Shown here one piece after another: positions 1-5,111 of a stretch of DNA of 5,132 nucleotides. The translations under genes and the position numbers were made by a program. Positions within the stretch are counted from its first letter, which is position 1; each line of letters opens with the position of its first letter. Below the pieces are notes generated by a model. That model was not told the origin of the DNA. It did no database searches and saw only the letters and a program-made list of their open reading frames with translations. Origin of the DNA: Treponema sp. UBA4232 (GTDB lineage: Bacteria; Spirochaetota; Spirochaetia; Treponematales; Treponemataceae); the NCBI GenBank assembly GCA_002396325.1, contig DGXM01000165.1, forward strand, positions 1,817 through 6,948, given 5' to 3'.

Positions 1-23
1 TCTATTCTATTCTATTCTATTCT
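1..23 (+). repeat. (TCTAT)n pentanucleotide tandem repeat in the signal-peptide coding region
   Basis: Four perfect TCTAT units (1-20) plus a partial TCT (21-23) are visible, and the tract may continue upstream of the window. It encodes L-F-Y-S-I-L-F in the lipoprotein frame. Five is not a multiple of three, so gain or loss of one unit shifts the downstream frame. The unit has no stop in any frame and gives a hydrophobic S-I-L-F-Y cycle in all three. The other two frames stop at TAA 31-33 and TAA 51-53. This suits slipped-strand phase variation. Confidence 0.85.
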
Positions 24-31
24 CGTCATGT
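2..31 (+). other. C-terminal part of a lipoprotein signal peptide and lipobox
   Basis: The codons read L F Y S I L F S S C. A hydrophobic stretch ends in F-S-S and then Cys, followed by Lys and Phe, which matches a signal peptidase II site with a loose consensus as in spirochaetes. The basic n-region and start Met are outside the window. The +2 residue is Lys, not the Asp that in enterobacteria favours inner-membrane retention, so outer-membrane sorting is allowed. That rule is weakly established for spirochaetes. Confidence 0.75.
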
Positions 32-3000
32 AAATTCTGGAACGAGCCTGTAAGGGAGTATTTTGATTACTGGTCGTCCACATGCCAGGTGGGAAAAGTC
101 GAGTACGTTTCCGAAAATGTGACGATTGACAATGTGCCGAACCTCTCCGCGTTGAACGAGATTGAAATCAGCCTTTACACGGTGAATCCAAATGGTTTTT
201 CACTCCTCAACCATTCACCTTCCTTTTCCTTTACGCTGGATGACGGAACAACGACGGGAAGCGCCTACACCGAGGAGATGGTTGATCCGACCTATGTGAG
301 AATCAGAACTACGCTGGACGATGGTACAGAAGGCAAGCGGATAACCCTTTCCGGATGCCTCTGGCCTGAAAACCGCACGACTTTTAGCGAAGACAAGCTC
401 CGCGAATCTTACCCCGAGCTTTTTTATTCTGTAAGTTTTATCCAGAACACCCCGCCGGACAACATCAAAAATCTTCAGCGCGCGAAGGATTTTTTCCCAG
501 GAACCCAGAAGTGCTATGTCGCATTTAAGGTTCCCAAACAGAGCCTGAACCGCAACAAGGACTCCTCCTACGAAGTGAAATATTTTTTCAGAAACGACGA
601 CAACAGCCTTGAGCTCAAAGGAAGCCGTGTGCTGACCCTTGCCGACAACAAAAATCCGACAGCCGACAGCGATGTTTTCATGTATTATTTTGACGGACAG
701 CTGGACGATTTCCTTACCCGCTATGAATACACCGTGCAGGTAATCGGACCTCACGGATTGACAGCCGACATCCGTTCCACCGACCCCGCGCTTGGAGCCT
801 GTGTGCTCGTTGAGTCCGCAATCACTGTGCTCGATACTCCGAACGGTCTTTATGACGAGGATTCCGACGGAGACTATGAGTGCTACGAGATTGAGTCCGA
901 AGCGGATTCCATTACCTTTACTGCGGTTCCAGGACAGGATGGAGACACCCTTACGGTAACTGACAACGGAACTGTGCTGACACCGACTAACGGCAACACA
1001 TACACTGTAAGCGGATTGGGACGGCATGAGATTGAGGCGACATCGAGCAGGACGGACGCGTTCTCGGTCACGGTCTCAAAGCGACTCAGAATTGTGGTCA
1101 CGCCGAACCCCGCAACCTTCACATTCGGCACAAATGATACCGACACATATTTCAACGATATGACCGACACAAACGGATTTGAATATCTTGAGGTTCCACA
1201 GTCCACTTCAACAGTAGGCTATACAATCTCTCCGACGGAAGAAGGCACAACGCTCTCAGGCACAGTTGACGGAATTGCCTACAACGGACCTGTAAACGGT
1301 GTAAACATTGACGTAGGACCACACACTCTGGTTGCCGTAATCCACAAGCAGTACTGCAATGATGTAACGACCACACGGAAGATTATGGTTGCAAAGACTC
1401 TTGAGGCACCGGTCTATACATTCACCCCGGATTTGAACGGAAATATTGTCGGTGACTTTGAGTATCTTGAGGTTCCCTCGTCAACGGCAAAAACAGACTA
1501 CACGATTAAGCCTTCAACTACGGACAGCGGGGCAAAAGTCTCTGGAAGCGTGGGAAGCACTGCATTTACTGCCACAGCACAAAAGACAGGGCAGTTAGGT
1601 ACAGGCGATTACACATTCACTATTATCGTAAGCAAGGACTACATGATAAGCCGGACATTCACAAAGAAGGTAAAGGTTGACTCAAAGCTCACCCCGCCGG
1701 AAATCGCATTCACTAGTCCCGCTCCCAATGGCCAAAGGGATGACCTGTATTATGAATACATCGAGGTTGACAACTCCAGCAGCAAGGCAAGCTACACAGT
1801 CACAGACAAGGACTCACGCACAGGCACAAGCGTAACTACGGTTGTCACAGCCATGCCGAACAATACACAAGTATCAACAAATAACATCGGAAATCTTGAC
1901 GCAGGAATTCCAGGAAGTCCGAAAAAATACAAGATTGTCGCGACGGTAACGAAAGACGGTTATGTGGAACAACGCTCGACAAAGTTTGTTGCGGTTGTGG
2001 CAAAACTCAAGACACCCAAAATCACTTTCAATCCCGTGTTCAACGGAAAGGGGCAGGATTCGAGCGGCTTCTATTATATTGAGGTCGCCAACTCAACGGA
2101 TCAGGTCTCATACACATCATCCACGGATGATAACAGTCCCGTAACCGTCACCACAAAAATCAACGGATGGGCAAAGAACAATTCCGGAACACTTGGCATC
2201 GGAGACCATGAGATAGAAGTTACCTCGCACTGTTCCTTCCAAGATGATGTAACTTTCACTCAAAAAGTCCGGGTTGTGGAATCCCTTAAGGACCCGGTCT
2301 TTAGCTGCAACAAGCTGACTGGAAACTCAAACGAAGGATATGAGTACATTGAAATTTCCGCAGAATCAGTAGGAGTTTCATATTCAATAACATCCGCAAA
2401 TCCTACAGGATGCACAATCACGGGAAGCGATGCCTATACTCCGAACAGCGGCTCGGCAAGCACAAGAAACTTCGACAGCAGCACTGCCAGTCAGACGAAC
2501 TCGGTTGTTCTTACTCTGGGACTTGGAGACCACATAATCACAGGAACCGTCCACAATCCGCTCTACAATGACCACAGCTTCACTAAAAAAGTCAGGGTCG
2601 TCCATGAGCTGCAGAAACCGACAATTAAATTCTACAAGGAATCAGCGCACAGCACCCAAATCAATAAAAAATCTGGGAACCCGGAGGACACAAGATTCCT
2701 GCTCTATGACACATACAACATCACCCTTGCATCAGATGGTACTGGCTATCTGTATTACACAGCCACAACAAGCGACGGCTCAACAATCACAATAAAGGAT
2801 GACGGCACTACGACTACCTCTGGAAAGCTTGGCCTTGGACCTCACAATCTTACGATGGAAGTCTCAAAAACAAATTACGTTACGAGAACATTTGACACTC
2901 CCGACAAAGTTTACGTGGAAGGCCTCCTTGCCGCCCCGACATTCACACCGGTCGGAACAAAAACCAAGACAGATTCCGACGGCACCGAACACTGGCAGTA

Positions 3001-3676
3001 CAGCTACAAAACCTATGACGAAATGCCCGTAAACGTAACTCCCGGAAACACCGGCAACACAGTTACGCTTTATTTCGACGGACACGAGGTTTCATCCGTC
3101 TCAATCGGTTATAATTGTTCCGCAAGCATAACCGCAGTTCAAACCCGCGAGTACTGTAAGAAACGCTCGGACGAATCTGCATGGATGAGTGTGACAATTA
3201 AGCCGATTACGCTTACTTATGAAGCCGGTAAGTACACTGATGGTTTGCAAGTTGAAGTCAAAGGCTTCGGTGGAGATTCTGGAAATATGGCTATAAGAGG
3301 CGAAATACATGTTAAGGGACCAAATACCAATAAAGAAATATGGCACTATAAGGACTCTTATCAAACCGTAACCCGAAATCAATGGAGTACTATTATTGAT
3401 ACAGATGATGCCTACAAGTATTGGAGTGATACTTTTACATCCCCGTCAGACACGATTCAAGTTACTTTTCATAAGTTCAGGAGGGATAAGGGCGGAGGTG
3501 ATATACAATTCTCAAGTACCGGCTGGCACGATTTCCCGAATATTACTATTTCAGATATAAAAAAGGGAAAAGGTGAAAATTCAACTGCAGGTACAAGCTG
3601 GACTTATGTCTGTGACATAGCAAACCGGTCTGGTGATCAGGCCCGACCAAAAATCAGGTTCACCGCAACGGAGTAA
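2..3676 (+). CDS. Large multi-repeat surface lipoprotein, 5'-truncated by the window edge
   Basis: The frame is open from position 2 to the TAA at 3674-3676, giving at least 1224 residues; the start codon lies outside the window. A GTG at 89 is in frame but has no nearby Shine-Dalgarno sequence, and starting there would remove the lipobox. Residues 1-10 read LFYSILFSSC, the end of a hydrophobic signal peptide with the acceptor Cys at residue 10 (codon 29-31). Phe and Ser at -3 and -1 fit the relaxed spirochaete lipobox. The mature protein begins CKFWNEPVREYFDYW. Residues 11-273 form an N-terminal region, 274-973 hold seven diverged beta-rich repeats, 974 to about 1067 a partial eighth, and 1068-1224 a distinct C-terminal domain. 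I infer an exported, lipid-anchored, probably surface-exposed protein, perhaps in adhesion or antigenic display. I do not recognise a named family. No enzyme motif is visible. The reading frame is certain; the function is not known. Confidence 0.9.
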   Translation, partial: LFYSILFSSCKFWNEPVREYFDYWSSTCQVGKVEYVSENVTIDNVPNLSALNEIEISLYTVNPNGFSLLNHSPSFSFTLDDGTTTGSAYTEEMVDPTYVRIRTTLDDGTEGKRITLSGCLWPENRTTFSEDKLRESYPELFYSVSFIQNTPPDNIKNLQRAKDFFPGTQKCYVAFKVPKQSLNRNKDSSYEVKYFFRNDDNSLELKGSRVLTLADNKNPTADSDVFMYYFDGQLDDFLTRYEYTVQVIGPHGLTADIRSTDPALGACVLVESAITVLDTPNGLYDEDSDGDYECYEIESEADSITFTAVPGQDGDTLTVTDNGTVLTPTNGNTYTVSGLGRHEIEATSSRTDAFSVTVSKRLRIVVTPNPATFTFGTNDTDTYFNDMTDTNGFEYLEVPQSTSTVGYTISPTEEGTTLSGTVDGIAYNGPVNGVNIDVGPHTLVAVIHKQYCNDVTTTRKIMVAKTLEAPVYTFTPDLNGNIVGDFEYLEVPSSTAKTDYTIKPSTTDSGAKVSGSVGSTAFTATAQKTGQLGTGDYTFTIIVSKDYMISRTFTKKVKVDSKLTPPEIAFTSPAPNGQRDDLYYEYIEVDNSSSKASYTVTDKDSRTGTSVTTVVTAMPNNTQVSTNNIGNLDAGIPGSPKKYKIVATVTKDGYVEQRSTKFVAVVAKLKTPKITFNPVFNGKGQDSSGFYYIEVANSTDQVSYTSSTDDNSPVTVTTKINGWAKNNSGTLGIGDHEIEVTSHCSFQDDVTFTQKVRVVESLKDPVFSCNKLTGNSNEGYEYIEISAESVGVSYSITSANPTGCTITGSDAYTPNSGSASTRNFDSSTASQTNSVVLTLGLGDHIITGTVHNPLYNDHSFTKKVRVVHELQKPTIKFYKESAHSTQINKKSGNPEDTRFLLYDTYNITLASDGTGYLYYTATTSDGSTITIKDDGTTTTSGKLGLGPHNLTMEVSKTNYVTRTFDTPDKVYVEGLLAAPTFTPVGTKTKTDSDGTEHWQYSYKTYDEMPVNVTPGNTGNTVTLYFDGHEVSSVSIGYNCSASITAVQTREYCKKRSDESAWMSVTIKPITLTYEAGKYTDGLQVEVKGFGGDSGNMAIRGEIHVKGPNTNKEIWHYKDSYQTVTRNQWSTIIDTDDAYKYWSDTFTSPSDTIQVTFHKFRRDKGGGDIQFSSTGWHDFPNITISDIKKGKGENSTAGTSWTYVCDIANRSGDQARPKIRFTATE
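821..3187 (+). repeat. Intragenic array of diverged Ig-like protein repeats
   Basis: Unit starts by nucleotide are about 821, 1079, 1394, 1685, 2003, 2279, 2603 and a partial one at 2921. The unit lengths are 86, 105, 97, 106, 92, 108 and 106 residues. Each opens with an L-x-x-P motif (TLEAP, KLTPP, KLKTP, SLKDP, ELQKP). About 20 residues later comes an aromatic-E-Y-[LI]-E-[VI] motif (FEYLEVP twice, YEYIEV, YYIEV, YEYIEI, degenerate in the first and seventh units). Then follow V-S-Y-T-I-like strands, a G-x-G-x-H or G-x-H turn (GLGRHEIE, GIGDHEIE, GLGDHII, GLGPHN) and a K-[VI]-[RKM]-V-V-like last strand. Alternating hydrophobic and Thr/Ser-rich strands suggest a beta-sandwich, immunoglobulin-like or chitobiase C-terminal-like. 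The fold is inferred. Repeats drift strongly in DNA sequence, so the array is old, although short runs such as TATCTTGAGGTTCC recur (1184 and 1464 regions). Confidence 0.8.
3203..3673 (+). other. C-terminal domain of the lipoprotein, distinct in sequence and base composition
   Basis: From about residue 1068 the repeat signature is lost. The roughly 157-residue segment is rich in Gly, Lys, Trp and Tyr with alternating beta-strand-like runs (for example LQVEVKGFGG, IRGEIHVKG, WHDFPNITISDI) and ends RPKIRFTATE. Composition shifts too: the lines at 3301 and 3361 are about 33% and 37% GC, against about 48-52% for sampled lines of the repeat array (1261, 2041). The domain may be a cap or ligand-binding domain acquired separately. 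I do not recognise its family. Confidence 0.55.
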
Positions 3677-3691
3677 ACCTCTTACATTTTT

Positions 3692-3730
3692 AAGGACTTC
3701 TTCGCCACACGCTCTTGAAGAAGTTCTTTT
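3692..3730 (+). terminator. Probable intrinsic terminator of the lipoprotein gene
   Basis: A 12-bp stem, AAGGACTTCTTC (3692-3703) with GAAGAAGTTCTT (3717-3728), has one G-T wobble and a 13-nt loop. A T-rich tail ends at 3730. It starts 15 bases after the stop codon. The tail is short and partly inside the stem, so strength is uncertain. Confidence 0.65.
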
Positions 3731-3748
3731 GGACTATGCGGAATAACC

Positions 3749-3772
3749 AAGGAAAACAATCTTTTCCTTTTT
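3749..3772 (+). terminator. Second hairpin with a T-tail, possible tandem terminator
   Basis: A perfect 8-bp inverted repeat, AAGGAAAA (3749-3756) and TTTTCCTT (3762-3769), has a 5-nt loop and runs into further T residues (to 3772). The stem has only two G-C pairs, so it is weak alone. It may back up the first terminator and insulate the downstream operon. A G6 tract and a T7 tract follow at 3780-3793. Confidence 0.35.
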
Positions 3773-3797
3773 GTGTGTTGGGGGGATTTTTTTACTA

Positions 3798-3841
3798 GCC
3801 TCTTGGAATGCTTGGTAAATTTTTCCTTGCCTCTTGCAATG
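3798..3841 (+). repeat. Pair of 13-bp direct repeats upstream of the promoter
   Basis: GCCTCTTGGAATG (3798-3810) and GCCTCTTGCAATG (3829-3841) differ at one base and begin exactly 31 bases apart, about three helical turns. The second copy overlaps the proposed -35 box. Same-face spacing suggests paired regulator sites, but a chance or duplication origin is possible. Confidence 0.4.
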
Positions 3842-3855
3842 TATATCATTATATT
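3827..3855 (+). promoter_or_regulatory. Sigma70-type promoter of the small protein/GNAT operon
   Basis: The -35 TTGCCT (3827-3832, four of six consensus bases) and -10 TATATT (3850-3855, five of six) are separated by 17 bp. Transcription would start near 3861-3863, about 63 bases before the ATG at 3925. An AT-rich stretch surrounds the -10. This is read from sequence only. Confidence 0.55.
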
Positions 3856-3860
3856 TAAAG

Positions 3861-3897
3861 TGTGAAAATCTAAAACTTCAGTTTTTAGATGTTCACA
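3861..3897 (+). promoter_or_regulatory. 37-bp dyad at the transcription start, candidate operator or 5'-UTR stem-loop
   Basis: The arms TGTGAAAATCTAAAA (3861-3875) and TTTTAGATGTTCACA (3883-3897) pair at 14 of 15 positions, the only mismatch being A3867 against G3891, around a 7-nt centre. The dyad starts at the predicted +1 and ends 14 bases before the Shine-Dalgarno sequence. No T-run follows on either strand, so it is not an ordinary terminator. Its position suits autorepression by a dimeric DNA-binding protein. As RNA it would be a stable leader hairpin. Confidence 0.65.
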
Positions 3898-3910
3898 AGT
3901 ATCAATACAA

Positions 3911-3919
3911 GAAGGAGGA
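3911..3919 (+). promoter_or_regulatory. Strong ribosome binding site that fixes the start at 3925
   Basis: GAAGGAGGA lies 5 bases before ATG 3925. The longer frame could start at ATG 3889, but that codon sits inside the right arm of the dyad and has no Shine-Dalgarno sequence. The 3925 start is therefore preferred. Confidence 0.85.
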
Positions 3920-3924
3920 AAATC

Positions 3925-4131
3925 ATGAGAACCGTAACACCAGAATATCTTGAAAAACTCAAGAACGGAAATTCCGCCTATGCCACGATAATCAACACCC
4001 CGCGCCCAGATTTTACCGAGTTGCATAGACAGAGCATGGAATTTGAGAAATGGATTCTTAAGGAACAGGAAAAGGACAGACAAATTATGATGGAGGCCCT
4101 AAAGAATGCTCGTGAACGAGAAGAAGTTTGA
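3925..4131 (+). CDS. Small charged protein, possible antitoxin partner of the GNAT protein
   Basis: The protein has 68 residues, beginning MRTVTPEYLEKLKNG, and ends at TGA 4129-4131. The start is set by the GAAGGAGGA site. Residues 1-30 hold short polar segments with a TPRPDF stretch. Residues 30-68 look like one long helix rich in Glu, Lys, Arg and Gln (EFEKWILKEQEKDRQIMMEA), perhaps amphipathic or coiled-coil. There is no signal peptide or membrane segment. It is the first gene of a tight pair: its last 26 bases overlap the GNAT gene in another frame, so translation is probably coupled. By position and size it fits an antitoxin or small accessory subunit, but it is not a recognisable ribbon-helix-helix (DUF1778) antitoxin as found with TacT or AtaT. 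I do not recognise the family. The reading frame is well supported; the function is inference. Confidence 0.8.
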   Translation: MRTVTPEYLEKLKNGNSAYATIINTPRPDFTELHRQSMEFEKWILKEQEKDRQIMMEALKNAREREEV

Positions 4132-4681
4132 TGCCCCGGCATATTCTGTTGAGCATCTTTTTGATGTTCCTAACTACAAGAGGTTGATTGAAGATTTCAC
4201 AGCAGGAAACGATGCTGCAGGACTTGAATCATATTTGAAATTTGCGGCTACAGGAGATGAACAAGCAAATCTTGCCCGCACTTATCTTGTGATTGACAAG
4301 GCAACTGGTGAGCTTGCCTGTTACTTTTCCTTAAGAACAGGTCTCATAACGATTCAAGTTGCAGGCGATGATTTTGATTCGCTTCCGGCAATAGAATTGT
4401 CTAATTTTGCAGTTAATGATGCTTACAGAAAAAAGCATAAAGAAACCAAAAAACTTGGGGTTCATATCTTCGATGTCTTCATCCTCCCGATTGCTCGTTT
4501 TATGGCTCAGTACATCGGGGCAAATTCTTTGTATATCTATGCTCTGCCATTCAATAAACTGATTGAACACTACGCTACAATGGGATTCTCTATGCTTCCG
4601 GAAGATCAGGAAAAATTCGTCCAATCTCATGTAAAACCCAAATATGATGCGGGTTGCCGTTTTATGTATCAGACACTTTGA
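4106..4681 (+). CDS. GNAT-family N-acetyltransferase, possible toxin of a toxin-antitoxin pair
   Basis: The protein has 191 residues from ATG 4106 (GGAGG at 4092-4096, 9 bases upstream) to TGA 4679-4681. GNAT enzymes move the acetyl group of acetyl-CoA to an amine. Features in order: an N-terminal helical part (12-57); strands around YLVID and LACYFSLRTG (60-79); the central beta4-like strand IELSNFAVND (97-106); an acetyl-CoA loop region YRKKHKETKKLG (107-118) followed by a hydrophobic helix (119-137); beta5 SLYIYALP (141-148); and a helix ending in the typical Y-x-x-M-G-F (156-161). The last strand is CRFMYQTL. The loop does not keep the usual R/Q-x-x-G-x-G/A signature, so substrate and activity are uncertain. 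It is cytoplasmic. Its size and its position downstream of a small gene match tRNA-acetylating toxins such as TacT, but a metabolic or modifying acetyltransferase is also possible. Confidence 0.82.
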   Translation: MLVNEKKFDAPAYSVEHLFDVPNYKRLIEDFTAGNDAAGLESYLKFAATGDEQANLARTYLVIDKATGELACYFSLRTGLITIQVAGDDFDSLPAIELSNFAVNDAYRKKHKETKKLGVHIFDVFILPIARFMAQYIGANSLYIYALPFNKLIEHYATMGFSMLPEDQEKFVQSHVKPKYDAGCRFMYQTL

Positions 4682-4838
4682 ATCTGTTTTTCATATTTTT
4701 GCAAAAGGCTGCGACCGCCAAAATTATAGAGCAACCTATGGAAGGCGGCAATGTTCAGAGAGTTCTTCCCATTCAATAAAAACTGAAGGAAATTGCGTTA
4801 GCAATTTCGAATCCGTGTGACATCCCTCATGCAAAGGG
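4682..4838. other. Non-coding spacer after the GNAT gene
   Basis: No supported gene is present. The first 25 bases are T-rich and contain the palindrome TTTTGCAAAA (4697-4706), too weak to call as a terminator. CCGCC near 4715 and GGCGG near 4744 could pair over a long loop. The segment near 4809-4838 is a decayed relative of the repeat unit that follows. Confidence 0.5.
4789..4808. repeat. Perfect short hairpin GAAATTGC-gtta-GCAATTTC
   Basis: The 8-bp arms are perfectly complementary around a GTTA tetraloop. There is no T-run on the plus strand. On the minus strand the stem is followed by a CTTCAGTTTTTA stretch, so it could weakly terminate transcription from the right. It sits next to the repeat array and may belong to it. 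Confidence 0.55.
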
Positions 4839-4839
4839 G

Positions 4840-4860
4840 ATCCCGAAACAAGTTCGGGAT
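4840..4860. repeat. Type-A palindrome, decayed unit
   Basis: The arms ATCCCGAA (4840-4847) and TTCGGGAT (4853-4860) form a perfect 8-bp stem with loop ACAAG. Compared with the other type-A copies, one A-T pair replaces a G-C pair, so pairing is kept. Confidence 0.75.
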
Positions 4861-4898
4861 GATGGTAGCGGTAGGTTCTGTATGACGGGGTGGGATGC

Positions 4899-4958
4899 CA
4901 TGCAGAACGAAGCTGTATCATGCCAAACGAAGCCCTGTCATGCTGAACTCGATTCAGC
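4899..4958. repeat. Three 20-bp sub-repeats within the array unit, first copy
   Basis: Sub-units start at 4899, 4919 and 4939, exactly 20 bases apart, each opening with CATGC and then an AACGAAG-like core. The middle one reads CATGCCAAACGAAGCCCTGT. The third diverges into the hairpin sequence. This nested period suggests the 135-bp unit grew from a shorter element. Confidence 0.65.
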
Positions 4959-4960
4959 AT
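4940..4960. repeat. Type-B palindrome, first copy
   Basis: The arms ATGCTGAA (4940-4947) and TTCAGCAT (4953-4960) form a perfect 8-bp stem with loop CTCGA. Confidence 0.75.
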
Positions 4961-4976
4961 CTCTCGTGTAAATGAG

Positions 4977-4997
4977 ATCCCGGATCAAGTCCGGGAT
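4977..4997. repeat. Type-A palindrome, first copy
   Basis: The arms ATCCCGGA (4977-4984) and TCCGGGAT (4990-4997) form a perfect 8-bp stem with loop TCAAG, 16 bases after the type-B palindrome. GACGGTAGCGG follows on the 3' side. Confidence 0.75.
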
Positions 4998-5033
4998 GAC
5001 GGTAGCGGCAAGCTCGGAATGACGGTGGATTGT

Positions 5034-5093
5034 CACGCCGAACGAAGCTGCGTCATGCCAAACGAAGCCCTGTCATGCTGAACTTGATTCAGC
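5034..5093. repeat. Three 20-bp sub-repeats within the array unit, second copy
   Basis: Sub-units start at 5034, 5054 and 5074, again exactly 20 bases apart. The first opens CACGC rather than CATGC. The middle sub-unit is identical to that of the first copy. Confidence 0.65.
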
Positions 5094-5095
5094 AT
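5075..5095. repeat. Type-B palindrome, second copy
   Basis: The arms ATGCTGAA (5075-5082) and TTCAGCAT (5088-5095) have loop CTTGA. The only change from the first copy is in the loop. Confidence 0.75.
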
Positions 5096-5111
5096 CTCTC
5101 GTGTAAATGAG

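Noticed and set aside
215..1027. 270-residue minus-strand open frame opposite the lipoprotein N-terminal part
   Set aside because: It lies wholly antisense to the strongly supported lipoprotein gene, has no Shine-Dalgarno evidence and no recognisable domain. Codon bias on the plus strand can leave long antisense frames open.
883..1376. Two shorter minus-strand open frames inside the repeat region
   Set aside because: They are shadows of the lipoprotein frame, with no motif and no initiation signals.
1962..3382. Several 60-93 residue open frames on both strands inside the lipoprotein gene
   Set aside because: They overlap the real gene completely and have the low-complexity composition expected of out-of-frame reading of Thr/Ser-rich repeats.
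3780..3793. G6 and T7 tracts as a possible phase-variable promoter spacer
   Set aside because: The tracts are short, and they lie upstream of the promoter rather than between its boxes.
3889..3924. Longer form of the small protein starting at ATG 3889
   Set aside because: The codon is inside the right arm of the dyad and lacks a Shine-Dalgarno sequence, whereas ATG 3925 has GAAGGAGGA at ideal spacing.
3682..4083. 133-residue minus-strand open frame opposite the terminators, promoter and small gene
   Set aside because: It crosses two hairpins, the promoter and the dyad and is antisense to a gene with a strong RBS. Its translation is low-complexity and shows no domain.
4331..4630. 99-residue minus-strand open frame inside the GNAT gene
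   Set aside because: It is the antisense shadow of conserved GNAT motifs and has no signals of its own.
4736..4960. 74-residue minus-strand open frame containing HPELVSGS
   Set aside because: It is a translation of the palindromic repeats. Such HPELVSGS- and VQHD-type peptides are a familiar class of spurious protein predictions from this kind of repeat.
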